Shown: positions 53,839 through 63,999 of the stretch, piece by piece
Numbering within the stretch: position 1 is the stretch's first letter
Layout of the letters: every line of letters starts with the position of its first letter
Assembly (NCBI GenBank): GCA_965197665.1
Contig: CBDANO010000003.1
Coordinates: 372,001 to 436,000 of the forward strand
Length of the DNA stretch: 64,000 nucleotides
Direction of reading: 5' to 3'
DNA from: CBDANO01 sp965197665
GTDB taxonomy: Bacteria; Chloroflexota; Dehalococcoidia; Lucifugimonadales; UBA3495
The notes under the pieces: generated by a model
Database searches by the model: none
Told to the model about the DNA's origin: nothing
The model's input: the letters and a program-made list of their open reading frames with translations, nothing else
Program-made: the position numbers and the translations under genes

Positions 53839-54644
53839 CGACGGCAACAAACCCGGCCACCGAAACGAGCGTCTTGCAAATGCTGCGCGCCGAGGTCAAC
53901 GTGCGGGAGTTCCAGCGATGGGCCGGTATGCGTCGTTTGCAGGATACCGACCACGCCATGCACTGCCTGCTCAAGGAAACCTTCGGCGAATTAGCGCCGA
54001 AATCCTTCCGTCTGATTGTCCCCCGGGGCGGCAGCCGGGGGTGTCTGTACGGTTATGGTCTGGCATCCGCTGCCGATTTGCAGGACGCGGCACACACATT
54101 CGCCGACCCGCAGCAATTGCGGGCCCTGCCCGCGTCCAGCATCGACAGCAAGGCGATGCCGTCGGAATGGCAGTCCGGCAAGAAACTGGGCTTCGAGGTG
54201 CGGGTACGGCCCATTGTAAGGCTCCTCCGGGACCCGGCGCGAATATCCTCCAGTGTGCCTCTTCACTTCAGGGAGGGCGGCCGGCGTCCGGGCGCAGAAT
54301 GCGATGCTTTCCAATGGCAGGCAGTTCAGGATCCCGAAAAAGGGACTATGGAACTCAGCCGGGAAGAGGTTTACTCGGAATGGCTGTCCAAGCAACTTGA
54401 AAGGATTGGCGGGGCCAGTCTGTATGGTGAAGGTGCTAAGCTGGTGTTCTTCCAACGGACGCGCTCGTTTCGTAAACTACACGCCCGCTACGTCGAAGGC
54501 CCCGATGCGGTCATGCGGGGCATCCTGAGCGTCTCTGACTCAGCCTTGTTCGCCAATCTCCTGGCTCGCGGCGTTGGCCGTCACCGGGCCCACGGGTTTG
54601 GGATGTTGCTGCTGCGGCCGCCGGGCAAACCTATTGGTCCATAG
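53835..54644 (+). CDS. cas6e: CRISPR RNA endoribonuclease Cas6e (Cse3/CasE)
   Basis: A 269-residue RAMP nuclease that cuts repeat hairpins and stays on the crRNA 3' end. DTDHAMHCLLKETFGE holds a likely catalytic histidine and the C-terminal GVGRHRAHGFGMLLLRP is the G-rich loop. The ATG 53835 overlaps the cas5e stop; the longer frame lies inside cas5e. It would also process the mini-array at 49.2 kb. The next gene, cas1, starts 134 bp later. Confidence 0.96.
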   Translation: MTTATNPATETSVLQMLRAEVNVREFQRWAGMRRLQDTDHAMHCLLKETFGELAPKSFRLIVPRGGSRGCLYGYGLASAADLQDAAHTFADPQQLRALPASSIDSKAMPSEWQSGKKLGFEVRVRPIVRLLRDPARISSSVPLHFREGGRRPGAECDAFQWQAVQDPEKGTMELSREEVYSEWLSKQLERIGGASLYGEGAKLVFFQRTRSFRKLHARYVEGPDAVMRGILSVSDSALFANLLARGVGRHRAHGFGMLLLRPPGKPIGP

Positions 54645-54709
54645 ACCGGCCGGCCTTGGGCAGCGCACCTTAACAATTGAAAGCCCCACATTCAGGATTC
54701 CACGCAATA

Positions 54710-54750
54710 CGGCCCGCCTTAACCGAAAGGCGTTCGTTCAGGGCGGGCCG
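54710..54750 (+). promoter_or_regulatory. Hairpin between cas6e and cas1
   Basis: CGGCCCGCC (54710-54718) and GGCGGGCCG (54742-54750) form a perfect 9-bp stem with a 23-nt loop, just before the cas1 Shine-Dalgarno site. There is no T-run. It could partly terminate or attenuate transcription and so lower cas1-cas2 expression relative to Cascade, or protect an mRNA end. Confidence 0.5.
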
Positions 54751-54778
54751 CCGCCAACTCGTATGGGAGATGATGATT

Positions 54779-55783
54779 ATGCTAAGGGGACGACTTGGAC
54801 TGGAGACGGCAAGAATTCCCCACGCTGACCGTCACGGGTTGCTGTGGCTGTCTCGAGGCCAATTGACGGTGCGGGACGGCACGCTAAGGTTCAAGCGTCA
54901 AAGCGGACCGGATGCCGACAGTGCGTTGGATAGCGGCGAGTATGGGATACCTTTCCAATCTCTATCGATGATTTTGCTGGGACCTGGTTCGACGGTGAGC
55001 CACGACGCGCTGCGCCTCATGGCCCGCCACGGAACGGCTTTGGTCGCCGTGGGAGAGGACGGTGTCCGCTGCTACACTGCCCCGCCGTTAATGCCCGACA
55101 CGTCGGACATCGCCCGGCGGCAGATGCGAGCTTGGGGAGACCCTGCCGGAGGACGCATAGTCATCGCCCGCAAGATGTATGCGTTGCGGTTAGGTGAAGT
55201 GCTGCCACAGCAGGACATATCGGCCCTGCGGGGCGTAGAGGGCGCCCGTATGAGGCGGACCTACCGACTGGTGGCTCAACGGTACGGCATTGACTGGCAG
55301 CGCCGACGTTACGACCGCGCCGACCCGGAGTGGGCCGACATTCCCAATCAGGCCATCAACCATGCTTCGGTGGCGGTGACCTCAGCGGCTGTGGTGGCTG
55401 TCACGTCCACCGGTGCTATTCCCCAGTTGGGATTCATCCATGAACACAGCGGGGAAGCCTTCGCTCTGGACATTGCTGACCTGTTTCGAGATACCGTCTT
55501 GCTGCCAGCGGCTTTTCAATCGGCTAGAGAAGTCATGGACCAACCGCAGCTGAATATAGAGCGGCACACCCGGAGGATTACCGGGGAATTACTGCGAAAG
55601 GAACGAGTTATCGCCAAAATGATTGACCGAATCAAGGTGCTGTTTCAGGACGTGCTGCCGCTGGAAACGGGGTCCGATGAGCCGGAGGACGGCATTTTGT
55701 ACGGCTCACCGGACCCAGCTGAAGGAGAGCCGGATGAAGACGGCATGGATGAAAGAAGTTCAGGGGAGGGAGATGCAGGATGA
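54779..55783 (+). CDS. cas1: CRISPR integrase Cas1 (type I-E)
   Basis: A 334-residue integrase for spacer acquisition. MLRGRLGLETARIPHADRHGLLWLSRGQLTV is the usual Cas1e start. GPGSTVSHDALRL and HEHSGEAFALDIADLFRD, which carries the metal-binding His and Asp region, follow. I start at ATG 54779 with GGGAG nine bases upstream; earlier ATGs at 54770 and 54773 sit too close to it. The C-terminus has a 40-residue acidic, low-complexity tail. It overlaps cas2 by four bases. Confidence 0.95.
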   Translation: MLRGRLGLETARIPHADRHGLLWLSRGQLTVRDGTLRFKRQSGPDADSALDSGEYGIPFQSLSMILLGPGSTVSHDALRLMARHGTALVAVGEDGVRCYTAPPLMPDTSDIARRQMRAWGDPAGGRIVIARKMYALRLGEVLPQQDISALRGVEGARMRRTYRLVAQRYGIDWQRRRYDRADPEWADIPNQAINHASVAVTSAAVVAVTSTGAIPQLGFIHEHSGEAFALDIADLFRDTVLLPAAFQSAREVMDQPQLNIERHTRRITGELLRKERVIAKMIDRIKVLFQDVLPLETGSDEPEDGILYGSPDPAEGEPDEDGMDERSSGEGDAG

Positions 55784-56067
55784 TGGTGATAGTGACGACA
55801 AACGTGGAAGCCCGTTACCGTGGGTTCTTGGCCTCGGCGATGCTGGAAATTGCGCCGGGAGTATACACCAGTCCCAACATGACCAGCGGTATCCGGGAAC
55901 GGATATGGGACGTGCTGAGCGAATGGTATTACCATTTGGGTCAAGGCTCGGTAGTGATGACATGGCGGGACCCGACGGCGGTAAGCGAGCAGGAAATCAG
56001 GACGCTGGGAGAGTCCCCAAAGCAGATTGTAGACGCCGACGGAGTGTATCTAGTCAAATATCGGTAA
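55780..56067 (+). CDS. cas2: CRISPR adaptation protein Cas2 (type I-E)
   Basis: A 95-residue ferredoxin-fold protein. MMVIVTTNVEARYRGFLASAMLEIAPGVYTSP is the Cas2e start, then RIWDVLSEWYYHLGQGSVVMTW. It forms the Cas1-Cas2 integrase. It is not fused to a DnaQ domain. The array starts 45 bp after the stop codon. Confidence 0.96.
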   Translation: MMVIVTTNVEARYRGFLASAMLEIAPGVYTSPNMTSGIRERIWDVLSEWYYHLGQGSVVMTWRDPTAVSEQEIRTLGESPKQIVDADGVYLVKYR

Positions 56068-56112
56068 TCAGCCCAGCAGATAAGTCACACTTACCAATAT
56101 TCTCCAAATAGG
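56068..56112 (+). other. Short leader region between cas2 and the array
   Basis: Only 45 bp of AT-biased sequence. Repeat orientation (hairpin followed by the ATAGACC handle) places the leader on this side, but the sequence is much shorter than typical leaders and no clear promoter or IHF-type site is visible. Promoter elements might lie inside cas2, or leader sequence was lost. Confidence 0.45.
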
Positions 56113-59100
56113 GGTTTCCCCGTAGGCGCGGGGATCCCTTGGCCATAGCCGATAGGGGTTTCCCCGTAGGCGCGGGGATAGACCGTCCCGCGTGGCGTGC
56201 CAGGCCGTGAAGAATGGGGTTTCCCCGTAGGCGCGGGGATAGACCGGCGACCACGTAGGGGAGATTCACCGCTGGAAGGGTTTCCCCGTAGGCGCGGGGA
56301 TAGACCTTGCCCTGCTAATCGGGACCGGCATCGGCGGACGGTTTCCCCGTAGGCGCGGGGATAGACCCGGCACACCGTCCTTGTCCACTACCGGGTGTGA
56401 GGTTTCCCCGTAGGCGCGGGGATAGACCTTGGCGCCGTCTCTTGGAAGATGCGTCTCTTACGGTTTCCCCGTAGGCGCGGGGATAGACCCAAGAACGACA
56501 AGACGATTGTCCGTTGTATCGAGGTTTCCCCGTAGGCGCGGGGATAGACCATAACCTACCACTTCTAATTGCGGTTGAGGATTGGTTTCCCCGTAGGCGC
56601 GGGGATAGACCCAATCGAATAGACCACGGCAACCCTGCTACGTTGGTTTCCCCGTAGGCGCGGGGATAGACCGTTGTTGTCCCCGGCGTCCAGGTCGCCC
56701 ATGAGGGTTTCCCCGTAGGCGCGGGGATAGACCCACTAGCGTTGATGGTGTTAAACATTTCGATTGGGTTTCCCCGTAGGCGCGGGGATAGACCCACGGT
56801 GTGGGCGTCGGATATGCCTTCTTGAAGGGTTTCCCCGTAGGCGCGGGGATAGACCGCTGATAGACGACTGTCGCTTATTGAGGTTCAAGGTTTCCCCGTA
56901 GGCGCGGGGATAGACCGGGATTACAGTATTTAGAGACGGCTCTAAGTCCGGTTTCCCCGTAGGCGCGGGGATAGACCTACTAGTACAAACCATTTTTCAC
57001 TACAGAATGAGGTTTCCCCGTAGGCGCGGGGATAGACCCGCCATACTCTCGGCGGTGATCACGGTGATCATGGTTTCCCCGTAGGCGCGGGGATAGACCG
57101 TCGCCAAGGGTCCCGTGGGCCAGTGGGCGTCGGGTTTCCCCGTAGGCGCGGGGATAGACCGTCTCCGCTTTCGAGGGCCTCATTGATGGCCGCGGTTTCC
57201 CCGTAGGCGCGGGGATAGACCCACGCAGACCCCGGCGATGGCGTAGTTGAACGCGGTTTCCCCGTAGGCGCGGGGATAGACCGTAAGACCGCTTTTAGAA
57301 AAAGCTTGGCAAAAGGGTTTCCCCGTAGGCGCGGGGATAGACCGCCTATCGACGGCGGCCTTGAGGTGTAGGCCGCGGTTTCCCCGTAGGCGCGGGGATA
57401 GACCCGGGGACCAAGAGCGCTGCGTCCGCGGCGCTTGGGTTTCCCCGTAGGCGCGGGGATAGACCCACGCCCGGTATGGTGTCCGTAAAGAACTTCGTGG
57501 TTTCCCCGTAGGCGCGGGGATAGACCCAATAGGCCGCCGTTCCTATTGATGCAGGATAAGGTTTCCCCGTAGGCGCGGGGATAGACCCTGCCTTGGGATT
57601 GCTGAGTCGGAGGCGGAGGCGGTTTCCCCGTAGGCGCGGGGATAGACCGACATGGGTTGACATGATACCCGCAACCAACGCGGTTTCCCCGTAGGCGCGG
57701 GGATAGACCTCTAGCAGCGGCAGCGCTTCGGGTTGGTCTTTGGGTTTCCCCGTAGGCGCGGGGATAGACCGAGCATCACGTCGGTGGAGTCCTCGCCGGC
57801 TTGGGTTTCCCCGTAGGCGCGGGGATAGACCTCGAACCCTCATTGACTGCGTGCAAGGCAGTTGGGTTTCCCCGTAGGCGCGGGGATAGACCGTCTCCTG
57901 AGTTTGCGGAGAGGTTGAAGCAGTCGGTTTCCCCGTAGGCGCGGGGATAGACCCGCCCCGGACAATATCGGCTATCCTTTCCTCTAGGTTTCCCCGTAGG
58001 CGCGGGGATAGACCTCAGCCTGGAGAAATTCTAATCAAGGGTTATCAGGGTTTCCCCGTAGGCGCGGGGATAGACCCCAAGCCGCCGCCGGCGGCGCCGA
58101 TGTAGCCGAGGTTTCCCCGTAGGCGCGGGGATAGACCGTCTCCCTGGAGACTTCCACATTTTGCTTGCGGGGTTTCCCCGTAGGCGCGGGGATAGACCCA
58201 TAATCGACGCGGTGTTCCGGCCAGGTAGAGCGGTTTCCCCGTAGGCGCGGGGATAGACCGGACTCGTTGTAACGGCTGGTGCAGGAATAGCCGGTTTCCC
58301 CGTAGGCGCGGGGATAGACCGAAGGCAATGACGACTGACTGCATTCACCACTGGGTTTCCCCGTAGGCGCGGGGATAGACCGGTCCTCGATGAACCCGCC
58401 CAGGATGAAGGACCGGTTTCCCCGTAGGCGCGGGGATAGACCCCTGTATCTGCAAGGCGTGGACGCCCCGGCGGCGGTTTCCCCGTAGGCGCGGGGATAG
58501 ACCCCTCTACGGGCGTGTCGCCGAAATGGTGACGGAGGTTTCCCCGTAGGCGCGGGGATAGACCGTCCTCGTCCACATTGCGACGTACAAACTGGCTCAA
58601 CGGTTTCCCCGTAGGCGCGGGGATAATGGGCAAACGGGACAAGCCCAATGGTTTCCCCGTAGGCGCGGGGATAGACCCCCAACCCAGGCATTCCCTATCA
58701 AGGGTTTCCCCGTAGGCGCGGGGATAGACCGTTACCAGACCCCGCGCAGGGCCGGTCATGCAGGTTTCCCCGTAGGCGCGGGGATAGACCCGAACCCAGG
58801 AGCTATCGTATTCGTGCCAGAGCAATGGTTTCCCCGTAGGCGCGGGGATAGACCCGCGGTCTCATGGTGCTTAGCGGGGGCTATCAGGGTTTCCCCGTAG
58901 GCGCGGGGATAGACCCAGAGACGCAGCGGTGTCTGTTCGTGCTGGCGAGGTTTCCCCGTAGGCGCGGGGATAGACCCCTTCACTTGGTACCTGGGGAGCG
59001 GTACAACTAGGTTTCCCCGTAGGCGCGGGGATAGACCAGCGCCAGTCTTTCCTCGTATACCTCGTATACCGGTTTCCCCGTAGGCGCGGGGATAGACCCT

Positions 59101-59772
59101 GTTCAATCCACATTTAGCGTTGTCCTATCGCAGGTTTCCCCGTAGGCGCGGGGATAGACCCGAACGGCTGGGCGGCTGGCGTCACGGTCTTGGGGTTTCC
59201 CCGTAGGCGCGGGGATAGACCTCTCCGGGGCTGGCGGCGTCGGCGTGGACGCCAGGTTTCCCCGTAGGCGCGGGGATAGACCTCGACGGCTACTATCTCC
59301 AATGGGACCTGACCAGGTTTCCCCGTAGGCGCGGGGATAGACCATATCTTGAGGTTGTGGCCGGGGACACGCCAAGAAGGTTTCCCCGTAGGCGCGGGGA
59401 TAGACCCGACACCAGCATAGCGACCACGGCCTTTGTCACGGTTTCCCCGTAGGCGCGGGGATAGACCCGACTTGGAGACTGATCAGGATGTCTTCTACAT
59501 GGTTTCCCCGTAGGCGCGGGGATAGACCGGTAGCCACCGTCCCCTCCTTGGCGTCCGGTATGGTTTCCCCGTAGGCGCGGGGATAGACCGGCGTGCAGAG
59601 TTCATTACCAGTTCTACACGAGGGTTTCCCCGTAGGCGCGGGGATAGACCGCTACGGCATGGACATCCGGTTTGCCAGCAACCGGTTTCCCCGTAGGCGC
59701 GGGGATAGACCCAGAAGACGCCGCAAATGGCACCTACAGGAGATGGTTTCCCCGTAGGCGCGGGGATAGACC
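56113..59772 (+). CRISPR. Type I-E CRISPR array, 61 repeats and 60 spacers
   Basis: The repeat is 28 bp: GGTTTCCCCGTAGGCGCGGG, then GATAGACC. Spacers are mostly 33 bp, giving a 61-bp period. Repeats start at 56113 and then regularly from 56157 to 59745. The CCCCG/CGGGG hairpin and ATAGACC handle give plus-strand transcription from the cas2 side. The first repeat stops after GGGGAT and is only 44 bp from the second. A second truncated repeat at 58602 also stops after GGGGAT. Between 58537 and 58827 the periods are 65, 48, 53, 60 and 64. The reading frames in the array are artefacts of the repeats. Confidence 0.98.
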
Positions 59773-59917
59773 GACAGAGACGGAGGATTGAATGTCAAGG
59801 GCGGAGAGAAATTAGGCCAAGTGGCGGAGGAAAAGTGTCCCACTAGTGTGACGGGAAGAGCATCCTTGGGGAGGGTGGGACGGCGAACGAGGGGAGGGGA
59901 AAGAGTACCGTAGTGAG

Positions 59918-60700
59918 CTAGGAGTGGTCCGGTTCATCCGGGGCCTGGGATGGGGCGTTCTCGCGGCTACGCTTGAGGCGATAGCTGTCGCCGTTCATCT
60001 CCAGGATGTTGACGTGGTGAGTCAGGCGATCCAGCAACGCGCCGGTGAGACGCTCCGAGCCAAAGACCTCGGTCCACTCGTCGAAGGGGAGGTTGGTGGT
60101 GACCAGGATGGAGCCCCGCTCGTAGCGCTGGCTGAAGACTTCGAAGAGGAGTTCCGCACCGGTGGGGGATAGGGGCACGAAGCCCAGTTCGTCGATGATC
60201 AGCAGGCTGAAGCGGGACAGTTGCCGCTGCAGGTTGAGCAGGCGCCTCTCGTCCCTGGCCTCCATCAGTTCGTGGACCAAGGCGGCGGCGGTGGTGAAGC
60301 CCACCGACATACCTCTCTGGCAGGCGGCCAAGCCCAGCCCCAGAGCGACGTGGGTCTTGCCGGTACCGCTGTTGCCAATGGCGATGACGTTCTCCCAGCG
60401 CTGGATGTACTCGCAGCGGGCCAACTGCATCACCAGGGCCTTGTTCACCGAGGGGATGGCCGTGAAGTCGAAGGCGTCCAAGCTCTTGACGGCGGGGAAG
60501 CGGGCGGCGCGGATCCGGCGCTCCACCATGCGCTGGTGGCGGTCGATGAGTTCCAGTTCGGCCAGACGCAGCAGGTACCTCGGGTGGTCCACACCTTCGG
60601 CGGCGCACTGGGCGGCCATCTTTCCGTATTCTCTGAGGAAGCTGGGTAGTTTGAGCTCCTTCAGGTGATGCTCCAAGAGCAGTGTGGAGCGGTCGCTCAT
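59918..60700 (-). CDS. istB: IS21-like ATP-binding protein IstB
   Basis: A 260-residue AAA+ helper. It has IGNSGTGKTHVALGLGLAACQRG (Walker A), SLLIIDELGFVPLSPTGAELLFEV (Walker B) and VTTNLPFDEWTEVFG. The start is ATG 60700, overlapping the istA stop by the ATGA arrangement. The protein ends LKRSRENAPSQAPDEPD. It is intact although its partner is broken. Confidence 0.95.
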   Translation of the reverse strand: MSDRSTLLLEHHLKELKLPSFLREYGKMAAQCAAEGVDHPRYLLRLAELELIDRHQRMVERRIRAARFPAVKSLDAFDFTAIPSVNKALVMQLARCEYIQRWENVIAIGNSGTGKTHVALGLGLAACQRGMSVGFTTAAALVHELMEARDERRLLNLQRQLSRFSLLIIDELGFVPLSPTGAELLFEVFSQRYERGSILVTTNLPFDEWTEVFGSERLTGALLDRLTHHVNILEMNGDSYRLKRSRENAPSQAPDEPDHS

Positions 60701-62197
60701 GCCGCCCTCCCGGACAGCAACGTCAGGTAGTCCCCGGCGGAGGTGGCGCCGACCCGCACCCGGGGCAGGTAGGGATACAACTCCAGGTCCAGCCGGGGAG
60801 GCCGTCCCTCCAGCCGGCAGAGCACCAGATGCTTCACCGCGTCGAAGCTCAAAGCCCCTAAACGGATGGCGTCTTTCACGGCCCGATGTACCTCTTCCAG
60901 CCTGAAGCTCTCCAACAGCCGCAATACCTGCACCAACTCCCGTTTGCCCCGCCGGCCCATCCTTGATTCCAGCAGACGCTGCAGCGTTCCAAATTCCTCG
61001 GGCAGATTCCATCCCTGCAGGGGAGCGGCTTGGTCCAGGGCGCCCGTCTTCTTTTCCAGGAGCGGCAGGTAGTGGATGGGGTCGAAGACGAAGTCGTCCC
61101 GCTGGTAGGACCGGGGGTGCCGGGCGATGACCTCGGACCCGCAGCTGATGACCACCCGGTCCACGTAGCCCCTTACCAGCACATCCCGATACCCGTAGAC
61201 CACCGGCGCCGAGTAGTCGTTGGTCTTGTACCGGACCAGGGACAGGGAACTCACCCGGCCCGCCTGCTGGTCGCAGGCGTCGTAGGGCGCGGCCGGCAGG
61301 AGCAGCAGGGCCTCCAGGTCCCTTTCCATGCGCTGGCCGATGCTCTCTGTGTGGCCCCTCAATCTGGCGTCCATGCGTTGCAGGCAGCGCCGCTCCAGGC
61401 GGGCGTTCAGCGCATCAAAGCTATCGAAGGACGGGACCGGCACCAGGAAGTTGCGCCGGACGTACCCCACCATCCCTTCCACCTTCCCCTTGTCGTTGCC
61501 CTTGCCGGGACGGCCGAACCGGTCCTGGAAGAGGTAGTGGGACTGGAGTTCGGTGAAGGCCCGGGTGCGCTGACGCCGGCCATCTCCCAGTATCCTGGCC
61601 ACCGCCAGCCTGGTGTTGTCGTAGAGGATGCTCCGGGGCACCCCGCCCAGGAAGGCAAAGGCGGAGACGTGTCCGTCCAAGAAGGCCTCGGTAGTCTCCG
61701 CCGGGTAGGCCTTCACGAAGCAGCCGTCGCTGTGGGGCAGGTCCAACACGAAGTAGTGGGCCTTCCGCTCCACCCCGCCGATCACCCACCCGCGCCTCGC
61801 CGAAGTCGCACTGGGCGTGCCCTGGCGAATGAGACAAAGGCACGAACATCTCCCTTGTCTGTCTCCGCCGCTCCCTTACGTAGTCCTTGACTATCGTGTA
61901 CTGGCCCTGAAACCCGTACTCGTCCCGCAGCCGCTCGAAGATGCGCTGGGCCGTGTGGCGCTGCTTCTTGAGGACCCTCAGGTCCTCTTCCAGAATCCGG
62001 TCTATCACGCCGGTAAACGGCTCCAGCTTGGGCCTACGGGGCGGGCTATGTCTCCGGTAGCCCGGCGGCACGGAGTAGGCCAGCATCTTGCGCACCGTGT
62101 CCCGGTGCAACCCGAACACCTGGGACGCCTCCCGGATGCTCATCCCCTCCACCATTATCGCCCGGCGAACCCGCAAGTATACGTCCACTCGAAACAT
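60697..62197 (-). pseudogene. istA: IS21-like transposase IstA, frameshifted
   Basis: The N-terminal part (from ATG 62197) has an HTH (MSIREASQVFGLHRDTVRKMLAY) and the first core aspartate in HAQCDFGEA. Near 61790 an extra G shifts the frame. The rest, VIGGVERKAHYFVLDLPHSDGCFVKAYPAETTEAFLDGH, RSILYDNTRLAV and NDKGKVEGMVGYVRRNF, continues in the other frame to 60697. Together they make a full-length IstA. A programmed frameshift is possible but rare in this family, so inactivation is more likely. Confidence 0.75.
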
Positions 62198-62318
62198 CCA
62201 TCCCACCGTCCATAGACTCGACTTCAAGCCTAGGAATGGCGGCGGACGGTACACTTTTCAACCGCCATAAGTCAGCGGCCATTCCGCCCACGTGGTCCAC
62301 TTTACCTCCGCCTTTTAC

Positions 62319-62474
62319 ATGAGGAACTACAACGCTGACAGTGGGCTACTGTACGTGAACAAAAAGGGCGACTTGGTAGACCTTTTTGCGGCTACTCAAT
62401 ACGCCACTGAGCAAATCGTCCTGTATATTGCCGAATACGGCGAACAGAAGCAACTCCCGGCAGACGAGGGATAA
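62319..62474 (+). CDS. Small ORF of unknown function, 51 residues
   Basis: Reads MRNYNADSGLLYVNKKGDLV, then an Ala/Tyr/Glu-rich helix ending in EYGEQKQLPADEG. It begins a few bases after the IS border and its upstream codons (FTSAFY) belong to the IS end, so it may be the C-terminal part of a gene interrupted by the IS. It precedes the next gene by two bases, so a shared transcript is likely. No family recognised. Confidence 0.4.
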   Translation: MRNYNADSGLLYVNKKGDLVDLFAATQYATEQIVLYIAEYGEQKQLPADEG

Positions 62475-62476
62475 GC

Positions 62477-63562
62477 ATGACTGAATTTACTACAACCACG
62501 ACCTACTCCGTCGCATGTCCTGCTTGCGAGACCTCTGACCGCATCGTGAAGGTTGGTGTTCGCAACGGCCAGCAACGCTATCGGTGTCGAGGATGCAGCA
62601 AGGACTTTCGGGCCAACGGCAAGGCCCAGGGCCGGAAGATGGACGCCGAGCTTATGGGCTCGGCCATCCGGGACTTCTACACCGGCAAAAGCTACAAGCA
62701 GATCGCCGAGGGCCTGAAAGAGGAATACGACCTTGAGAAAGAGCCTAGCAAGGCCACCATCTACGAATGGGTGCGGGACTACACCGACGAAGCTATCTCG
62801 CAGATGGAAGGCCACAAGGCCAAGACGGGCGGGCATTGGGTTGCCGATGAACTACAGGTGGACGTGGGCGGCAAGAAGGTTTGGCTGTGGAATGTCATGG
62901 ACGGCGAAACCCGCTACATCCTGGCATCCCACCTAACCCCCAGGCGGGACGCGCAAGCGGCGCGGGTTGTCTTGAGAAAGGCGGCGCTGGCCGCCGACAA
63001 GCCGCCCAAGACCATCACCACGGACAAGCTCCGGTCCTACATGCCAGCCGTCAAAGACGTATTGCCGGAGGCCCGGCATGTGCAATCCGAGGGGATGCGG
63101 GCCGACATCAACAACAATCTGTCGGAGCGCCTACAGGGGACGTTTAGGGACCGCATCAAGACGCTTCGAGGACTGGACAGCCGGACGACCGGCCAACGTT
63201 ACCTTGACGGCTGGGTACTGACCTACAACCTCTTTCGGGGCCACGAAAGCCTGCGGAACAAGAGGCCCGGAGAGCGGGCCAAGGTCAACCCACCATTCAA
63301 GGAATGGGCCGACGTGGTAAAAGCCGAGGCCGCGCTTCCAATGCCAGTGTTGAAGGCGGAGGCGCGGCCAATCTCACAATCGCCACGGAGATCGCCACAG
63401 CGTCCAGCCGCCCCGTTAAAGCTAAAGCTGCCCAAGGCGCGCCAAAGTCCTAAGCGGCCGGTACGCCGCAAGCGGGCCAGGAACGCGCACCCTATGGCAG
63501 CCCTTCGGCGGGAAGTCCAGAGAGCACAGAGACGGAGCGGGAGGGCAGGAGCGCGGCGATGA
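62477..63562 (+). CDS. DDE transposase (IS6-like) with zinc ribbon and basic tail
   Basis: A 361-residue protein. An N-terminal zinc ribbon (CPAC then CRGCSKDF) is followed by a helix-turn-helix (YKQIAEGLKEEYDLEKEPSKATIYEWV). The DDE core has the first aspartate in VADELQVDVGG, the second in ITTDKLRSYMPA and the glutamate in NNNLSERLQGTFRDR. The last 80 or so residues are Pro/Lys/Arg-rich (SPRRSPQRP then PVRRKRARNAHP), unusual for an IS6-like transposase. GAGGG precedes the ATG. I found no inverted repeats around it, so it may be a degraded or domesticated copy. Confidence 0.8.
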   Translation: MTEFTTTTTYSVACPACETSDRIVKVGVRNGQQRYRCRGCSKDFRANGKAQGRKMDAELMGSAIRDFYTGKSYKQIAEGLKEEYDLEKEPSKATIYEWVRDYTDEAISQMEGHKAKTGGHWVADELQVDVGGKKVWLWNVMDGETRYILASHLTPRRDAQAARVVLRKAALAADKPPKTITTDKLRSYMPAVKDVLPEARHVQSEGMRADINNNLSERLQGTFRDRIKTLRGLDSRTTGQRYLDGWVLTYNLFRGHESLRNKRPGERAKVNPPFKEWADVVKAEAALPMPVLKAEARPISQSPRRSPQRPAAPLKLKLPKARQSPKRPVRRKRARNAHPMAALRREVQRAQRRSGRAGARR

Positions 63563-63831
63563 TGGGCCATGCGGGTATCGTTATGGGACTGATATGTAGT
63601 CCAGTTCCACACCCCGTGGGAGCGCAGAATGCGAGAGTCGCACCGCGAATCTACACCTGACTACGAAATCGTGTCAATATCGGCGGGCTTCGGGCACCCA
63701 GCGCCATTACGTTCTCGGGGTCTTCTACGCTCTCGGTGTCCCATTACCGCTGACGAACTGTAATATGGTGACGTGGGTGAGCAAGGGCATCACCCATTTA
63801 TCAAGAGCGTCACCATACATTAGGAGGCTGC
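63563..63831. other. Gene-free stretch at the right side
   Basis: About 270 bp with no ORF I can support. It contains GGTGACGTGGGTGAGCAAGGGCATCACCC, a partial inverted repeat near 63767-63795, and no recognisable IS end. Confidence 0.4.
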
Positions 63832-63999
63832 TCACGGAGTCACGTTCGCCGTGCTCGACCGAATTCCGTCGACTATTTCCTGCACCGCATGGCATAGCCT
63901 TCTAAACGACCGCGAGCGGCCGGCCGCAAGGTCAAAATCAATCCGGGCGGTCAAAGGCGCTTGGTCTTGGGTTGGCTTATAAGATTTACCTTCTAACAT
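63832..63999 (-). CDS. Small ORF at the window edge
   Basis: Reads MLEGKSYKPTQDQAPLTARI, then FDLAAGRSRSFRRL and a short C-terminal part ending STANVTP. It has 55 residues from an ATG at the very edge, so the true start may lie beyond. No family recognised; support is only an open frame. Confidence 0.3.
   Translation of the reverse strand: MLEGKSYKPTQDQAPLTARIDFDLAAGRSRSFRRLCHAVQEIVDGIRSSTANVTP

Larger units (their letters stand above)
59822..62313 (-). mobile_element. IS21 family-type insertion sequence (second, distinct)
   Basis: The ends are imperfect inverted repeats: GGCGGAGGAAAAGTGTCCCAC at 59823 against GGCGGAGGTAAAGTGGACCAC (reverse complement of 62292-62312), 18 of 21 identical. 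istB and istA lie inside on the minus strand. It inserted directly after the array, next to the last repeat by 50 bp, and before a small ORF. Confidence 0.85.

Noticed and set aside
56113..59772. Leader on the downstream side of the array
   Set aside because: The hairpin plus ATAGACC handle order matches the known type I-E orientation for plus-strand transcription, and the cas genes lie on that side.
56054..59843. Open reading frames across the CRISPR array, with repeated SIPAPTGKP and GLSPRLRGNP peptides
   Set aside because: They are translations of the 28-bp repeat in other frames, have no ribosome sites, and are broken by every spacer.
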